NCBI GenBank assembly: GCA_024233785.1
Contig: JACKPD010000026.1
Coordinates: 1 to 25,630, forward strand
DNA length: 25,630 bases
From: Spirochaetales bacterium
Lineage (GTDB): Bacteria > Spirochaetota > Spirochaetia > CADAEX01
Reading direction: 5' to 3'
Part shown: positions 22,617 through 25,630 of the stretch, in pieces
Layout: each line of letters begins with the position of its first letter
How positions within the stretch are numbered: position 1 is the first letter of the stretch
The notes under the pieces: model-generated
Told to the model about the DNA's origin: nothing
What the model saw: only the letters and a program-made list of their open reading frames with translations
Databases searched by the model: none
Position numbers and translations under genes: made by a program

Positions 22617-24381
22617 ATACGCTCTCCAATTGATCAAGTGACCTTTCGAGTCTTGCTGTAAGCTTGTCGAGAAGCTTTAGATCTTCGTTAGGCACATTGA
22701 ATTTCATCTTTACAATGTCCTGGTTGACACTCATTTTCTTGAGCTTTACAAGGGTACCGCCCCTCTTTAAAACTTCGGATCCCCTTCTGTAATATGTCAG
22801 AATTACCTGAAGCATCTTCATCTGTTTTTCAACAGTTGAGAATCTGTCAATATCATCAAAAGCGTTCTGCTGGAGAAACGCGTTCTTGAAAAGGGTGCAG
22901 ACATCAATTATGAATTTCTGACTGTCAGGAAGAGCGTCCGGCCCTACAAGTTTTACAACCTGCTGAAGCCTTACCTCTTTCTGCAGCAGTTCCATCATCT
23001 CAGCCCTGTCGTCAGACCACGTAGGTCCGGCATGCTGTTCCCACCAGGGAATAACCTCAAGAAGGTATTCGCTGTAGCTTTCAAGCCATGAAATAGCCGG
23101 ATAGTGGCGCGCGTTGGCAAGCTGCCGGTCAAGGCCCCAGAAACACCTGACAAACCGTTTTGTATGCTGTGTTACTGGTTCTGAAAAGTCGCCGCCGGGA
23201 GGTGATACAGCTCCGATAAGGGAAACCGAACCCTCTTTGCCGCACAGCGTATTCATGTAGCCGGCCCTTTCATAGAACTCCGCAATCCTTGTGGGAAGAT
23301 AAGCCGGAAAGCCTTCCTCCGCAGGCATCTCTTCCATACGGCCCGAAAGCTCTCTTAAAGCCTCAGCCCATCTTGATGTCGAGTCCGCCATTACAGCCAC
23401 ATGGTAACCCATGTCCCTGAAATACTCAGCCAGGGTTACGCCGGTGTATATGCTTGCCTCTCTCGCGGATACAGGCATATTGGATGTATTCGCGATAAGG
23501 ATCGTCCTTTCCATAAGGCTTCTGTTTGTACGCGGGTCGATAAGCTTCGGGAATTCCGTGAGAACATCTGTCATCTCGTTTCCCCGCTCGCCGCAGCCTA
23601 TATAAACAATAAGGTCCGCGTCGCACCATTTGGCAATGGCATGCTGAGTCATTGTCTTTCCTGTCCCGAACCCTCCGGGGATTGCGACAGTACCGCCCTT
23701 TGCAATAGGGAAAAGGGTGTCTATTACCCTCTGCCCTGTGATAAGGGGAATATTAAGCGGCTGCCTCTCTTTTACAGGGCGGGGAACACGTATTGGCCAT
23801 CTCTGGAGCATTGCAACATTGACATCGCCGTCTTTGGTTTCAACAACTGCTACAGGATCTTCTACAGCGTATTCTCCTTCAGGGAATATTTTCTTTAAAG
23901 TACCGCTGACGCCCGGAGGAATGAGAATTTTATGATTTATCCGTTCTGTTTCCTGCACTGACCCTATGATTTCACCCGGATAGATAATATCACCGGGTTT
24001 TAGATCCTCAGGAACAAAACTCCATTTCCTTTCCTTGCTGATTGAAGAAACCTGGATTCCTTTTTCAATATAATGTCCTGATATTTTATATATTTCTTCA
24101 AGAGGCCTCTGGATACCGTCATAGATTGTTCCTATAAGACCGGGGCCCAGCTCTACCGATAAAGGCATACCTGAACCGTAAATATTATCTCCGGGACAGA
24201 TACCGGTTGTATCCTCATATACCTGGATTACAGCGGTCTGCCCTTCAAGTTTTATTATCTCACCGATAAGGCGAACTTCAGCGACCCTTACCAGTTCAAG
24301 CATCATCGCGTCTGTAACGCCTTTAGCTTCAATTACAGGTCCATTTACTCTTCTGACCTGTCCTATTATCCGTTCTCTCAT
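22609..24381 (-). CDS. atpA: V/A-type ATPase subunit A (catalytic)
   Basis: A 590-residue catalytic subunit. Walker A is GGFGTGKT at 236-243, followed by GERGNEMTDVLTEFPKL and the DSTSRWAEALRE arginine-finger region. The V/A-specific insertion between the N-terminal barrel and the nucleotide domain is present (about 110-190), which separates it from F-type beta. The N-terminus MRERIIGQVRRVNGPVIEA fits the family barrel. Length is typical (about 580-590). It is 52 bases downstream of atpE on the same strand. Reversible ATP hydrolysis/synthesis coupled to ion movement is the expected role. Confidence 0.97.
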   Translation of the reverse strand: MRERIIGQVRRVNGPVIEAKGVTDAMMLELVRVAEVRLIGEIIKLEGQTAVIQVYEDTTGICPGDNIYGSGMPLSVELGPGLIGTIYDGIQRPLEEIYKISGHYIEKGIQVSSISKERKWSFVPEDLKPGDIIYPGEIIGSVQETERINHKILIPPGVSGTLKKIFPEGEYAVEDPVAVVETKDGDVNVAMLQRWPIRVPRPVKERQPLNIPLITGQRVIDTLFPIAKGGTVAIPGGFGTGKTMTQHAIAKWCDADLIVYIGCGERGNEMTDVLTEFPKLIDPRTNRSLMERTILIANTSNMPVSAREASIYTGVTLAEYFRDMGYHVAVMADSTSRWAEALRELSGRMEEMPAEEGFPAYLPTRIAEFYERAGYMNTLCGKEGSVSLIGAVSPPGGDFSEPVTQHTKRFVRCFWGLDRQLANARHYPAISWLESYSEYLLEVIPWWEQHAGPTWSDDRAEMMELLQKEVRLQQVVKLVGPDALPDSQKFIIDVCTLFKNAFLQQNAFDDIDRFSTVEKQMKMLQVILTYYRRGSEVLKRGGTLVKLKKMSVNQDIVKMKFNVPNEDLKLLDKLTARLERSLDQLESVYV

Positions 24382-24433
24382 TCCGAACCTCTATCTTGTT
24401 TCAAGCTGCACTACTTTGCTTATCAACATCAGT

Positions 24434-25066
24434 TTACGCGAAAAACTCTTTATGAATTGTTTTCCGCATTTCAGCCTGATATCTTAACAGCCTTGTAGGT
24501 ACCTGATTGTTAAATGCTGTTTTACTATTCATTGATGTTAAAACCACGCCCTGGGCGAAAAGAGGATTTTTATCTGATTTTACAAGATGTATTCTACCGC
24601 CTGTCAGATCAAAATACCTTTTTTCAGTTTCCCTTAAAAAACTGTCACTTAAAATTTCAAGTTCTTTTGCAGAACCGTTTATTACAGCCTCTTCCTCGCC
24701 AAGCCCGATAGCAGCGTCAAGAATCCAGCCCCGCAGGATTTCAGGATAATCTTTTGATTTTCCTATCTCCCCGATTATATCCCGGACCTTCTCAACAACA
24801 TTGTTAATAACTTTTTCCCTGATCTTGAGTACTACCCTTTTCTTTTCAACAGATATTGCCGATGCGCTGTTCTTCTCAATTACTGAGACCTGCTGCTCAA
24901 TTTTTTTTGCAGTATCCCTGTCTATGGATTTAATCTGCATCTCTTTGGACATCTGCTTATCGGCAGCAGTTTTTTCGGCATCTTCAATAATCAGTTTTGC
25001 CTCCTGTTTCGCGTCCAGGGTAATACCTGAAATCAATTCGCTTCTATCGTCACTGGATGTTTTCAT
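24434..25066 (-). CDS. atpE: V/A-type ATPase subunit E (peripheral stalk)
   Basis: A 210-residue stalk protein: a long charged N-terminal helix (about 10-95, LDAKQEAKLIIEDAEKTAADK...) and a C-terminal globular part (about 100-210) that meets the head. ATG 25066 is preferred because AAGG lies eight bases before it; a GTG three codons upstream (25075) is less likely. No subunit G/H partner gene is visible next to it, although peripheral stalks of this class usually contain one; it could be upstream of the window. Confidence 0.85.
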   Translation of the reverse strand: MKTSSDDRSELISGITLDAKQEAKLIIEDAEKTAADKQMSKEMQIKSIDRDTAKKIEQQVSVIEKNSASAISVEKKRVVLKIREKVINNVVEKVRDIIGEIGKSKDYPEILRGWILDAAIGLGEEEAVINGSAKELEILSDSFLRETEKRYFDLTGGRIHLVKSDKNPLFAQGVVLTSMNSKTAFNNQVPTRLLRYQAEMRKTIHKEFFA

Positions 25067-25084
25067 ATTCTGCACCTTAAAACC

Positions 25085-25390
25085 TTAAAGTTTTATGCCT
25101 ATAGCCTCGTTAACCATAGCCCTGATACCCGGCCTGCCGGGGAGCCTCCCTTCCCGGCCGGGAACTTCAACTATCAGCGGAAACTGCTCTGTAAAAATAT
25201 ACCGGTCGACAAGGGGCCTTATCATATCAGCTATTTTAAAATCAATGATAATTATCCCGACATCGCTGTCTTCAAGAGCTGAGTTAAACGCGGTTTCCGC
25301 TTCTGCCGGGGTCTCTGCTTTTACACCCTGAACCCCGACAAGCCCAAAACCTAATACAGCATCTTCATCGCCGATAACAAAGTATTTCAT
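25085..25390 (-). CDS. atpF: V/A-type ATPase subunit F (rotor)
   Basis: A 101-residue rotor protein with the N-terminal Rossmann-like fold: KYFVIGDEDAVLGFGLVGVQGVKA, then DVGIIIIDFKIADMIRP and a C-terminal ending PGIRAMVNEAIGIKL. The start lies nine bases after the K stop, and the gene ends 18 bases before atpE. It couples to subunit D in the central stalk. Confidence 0.93.
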   Translation of the reverse strand: MKYFVIGDEDAVLGFGLVGVQGVKAETPAEAETAFNSALEDSDVGIIIIDFKIADMIRPLVDRYIFTEQFPLIVEVPGREGRLPGRPGIRAMVNEAIGIKL

Positions 25391-25399
25391 GACCTGGCC

Positions 25400-25630
25400 C
25401 TAAATTTTACCCAGAATCATCAGCGCAGTTATAAATCCGAATACTACAAGACCTTCAGCAAGCGCGATAAAAATAAGTGCCTGGGAAGCCAGTTCAGGTT
25501 TTTCCGCGATTGCGCCCATGGCTGCGGAACCTACATTTCCGATTGCAAGACCTGCTCCGAGAGCCCCGAAACCAAATGCTATAGCTGCCGCAATAAGACC
25601 GAATTTTGCGACTCCCGCTTCCTGTTCTGT
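25400..25630 (-). CDS. atpK: V/A-type ATPase membrane ring subunit K (partial, N-terminus outside window)
   Basis: The last 76 codons are visible. They read as a helical hairpin: a first glycine-rich helix (GFGALGAGLAIGNVGSAA), a short polar loop with EKPELASQ, and a second helix ALIFIALAEGLVVFGFITALMIL. The ion-carrying glutamate is in ALAEGLVVF. The rest of the protein and subunit I lie beyond 25630. The first helix has Ile where Na+ rings have Gln, and the glutamate is followed by Gly rather than Ser/Thr; see findings. The single visible hairpin could be a whole short subunit or the second half of a two-hairpin one. Confidence 0.9.
   Translation of the reverse strand, partial: TEQEAGVAKFGLIAAAIAFGFGALGAGLAIGNVGSAAMGAIAEKPELASQALIFIALAEGLVVFGFITALMILGKI

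Noticed and set aside
21835..22641. A 268-codon plus-strand open frame antisense to atpB
   Set aside because: It is a shadow of the strongly conserved atpB frame, has no ribosome site and shows low-complexity Ser/Ile-rich translation.
1..25630. CRISPR arrays, insertion sequences, prophage or attachment sites
   Set aside because: No regularly spaced direct repeats, transposase or integrase homology, or duplicated tRNA ends were seen on either strand.

Overview
The window looks like chromosomal DNA of a moderate-GC anaerobe, most likely a spirochaete (Spirochaetota) or a close relative. This is an inference from a V/A-type ATPase operon, an Mrp/Mbh-type antiporter operon, PTS EIIA-like regulators and a large PAS hybrid kinase. 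There is no rRNA or other phylogenetic marker to prove it. No CRISPR array, insertion sequence, phage gene or origin was seen.

Layout. Bases 1-1004 hold the 3' end of a U32-family protease/hydroxylase gene, which converges on a hybrid histidine kinase (minus strand, to 3537). An alpha/alpha-toroid protein and a PNPOx-like flavoprotein follow on the minus strand, with a divergent DMT transporter. Bases 5886-8078 hold a Crp/Fnr-type regulator and a divergent FAD/NAD(P)H oxidoreductase of the NADH oxidase/CoA-disulfide reductase type. Both are broken by many single-base indels confined to about 6225-7860, with clean sequence on either side. A bidirectional terminator and a CAT-anticodon tRNA (probably tRNA-Ile2) with a good promoter come next. 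Then there is a yjdF (DUF2992) gene behind a structured leader that looks like a translational riboswitch, followed by hslO (Hsp33) and a convergent DmeF-like cation exporter.

Bases 11016-17330 form one plus-strand cluster: a PII-like protein, a PTS EIIA-like protein, an eight-gene antiporter module in the gene order of MbhA-H (MrpE, F, G, two split MrpA C-terminal pieces, B, C, D), and the Na+/proline symporter PutP. Junctions from EIIA to MrpD are 1-4 base start/stop overlaps, implying tight translational coupling. 5-formyl-THF cyclo-ligase, a second EamA transporter and a small coiled-coil protein follow.

Bases 19574-25630, on the minus strand, are the V/A-ATPase operon in transcription order K (partial), F, E, A, B, D, followed by a UspA-like protein and a second EIIA-like protein. 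The ATPase and the antiporter/symporter set would together interconvert ATP, proton and sodium gradients. Each of the two ion-bioenergetic operons carries its own EIIA-like protein, which suggests (inference) that PTS phosphorylation state informs both.

The most noteworthy items are the yjdF leader with mutually exclusive long-range and Shine-Dalgarno-sequestering helices, the hydrogenase-less Mbh-type antiporter fused by overlap to an EIIA gene, and the indel-dense tract, which is more probably an assembly or sequencing artefact than natural decay.
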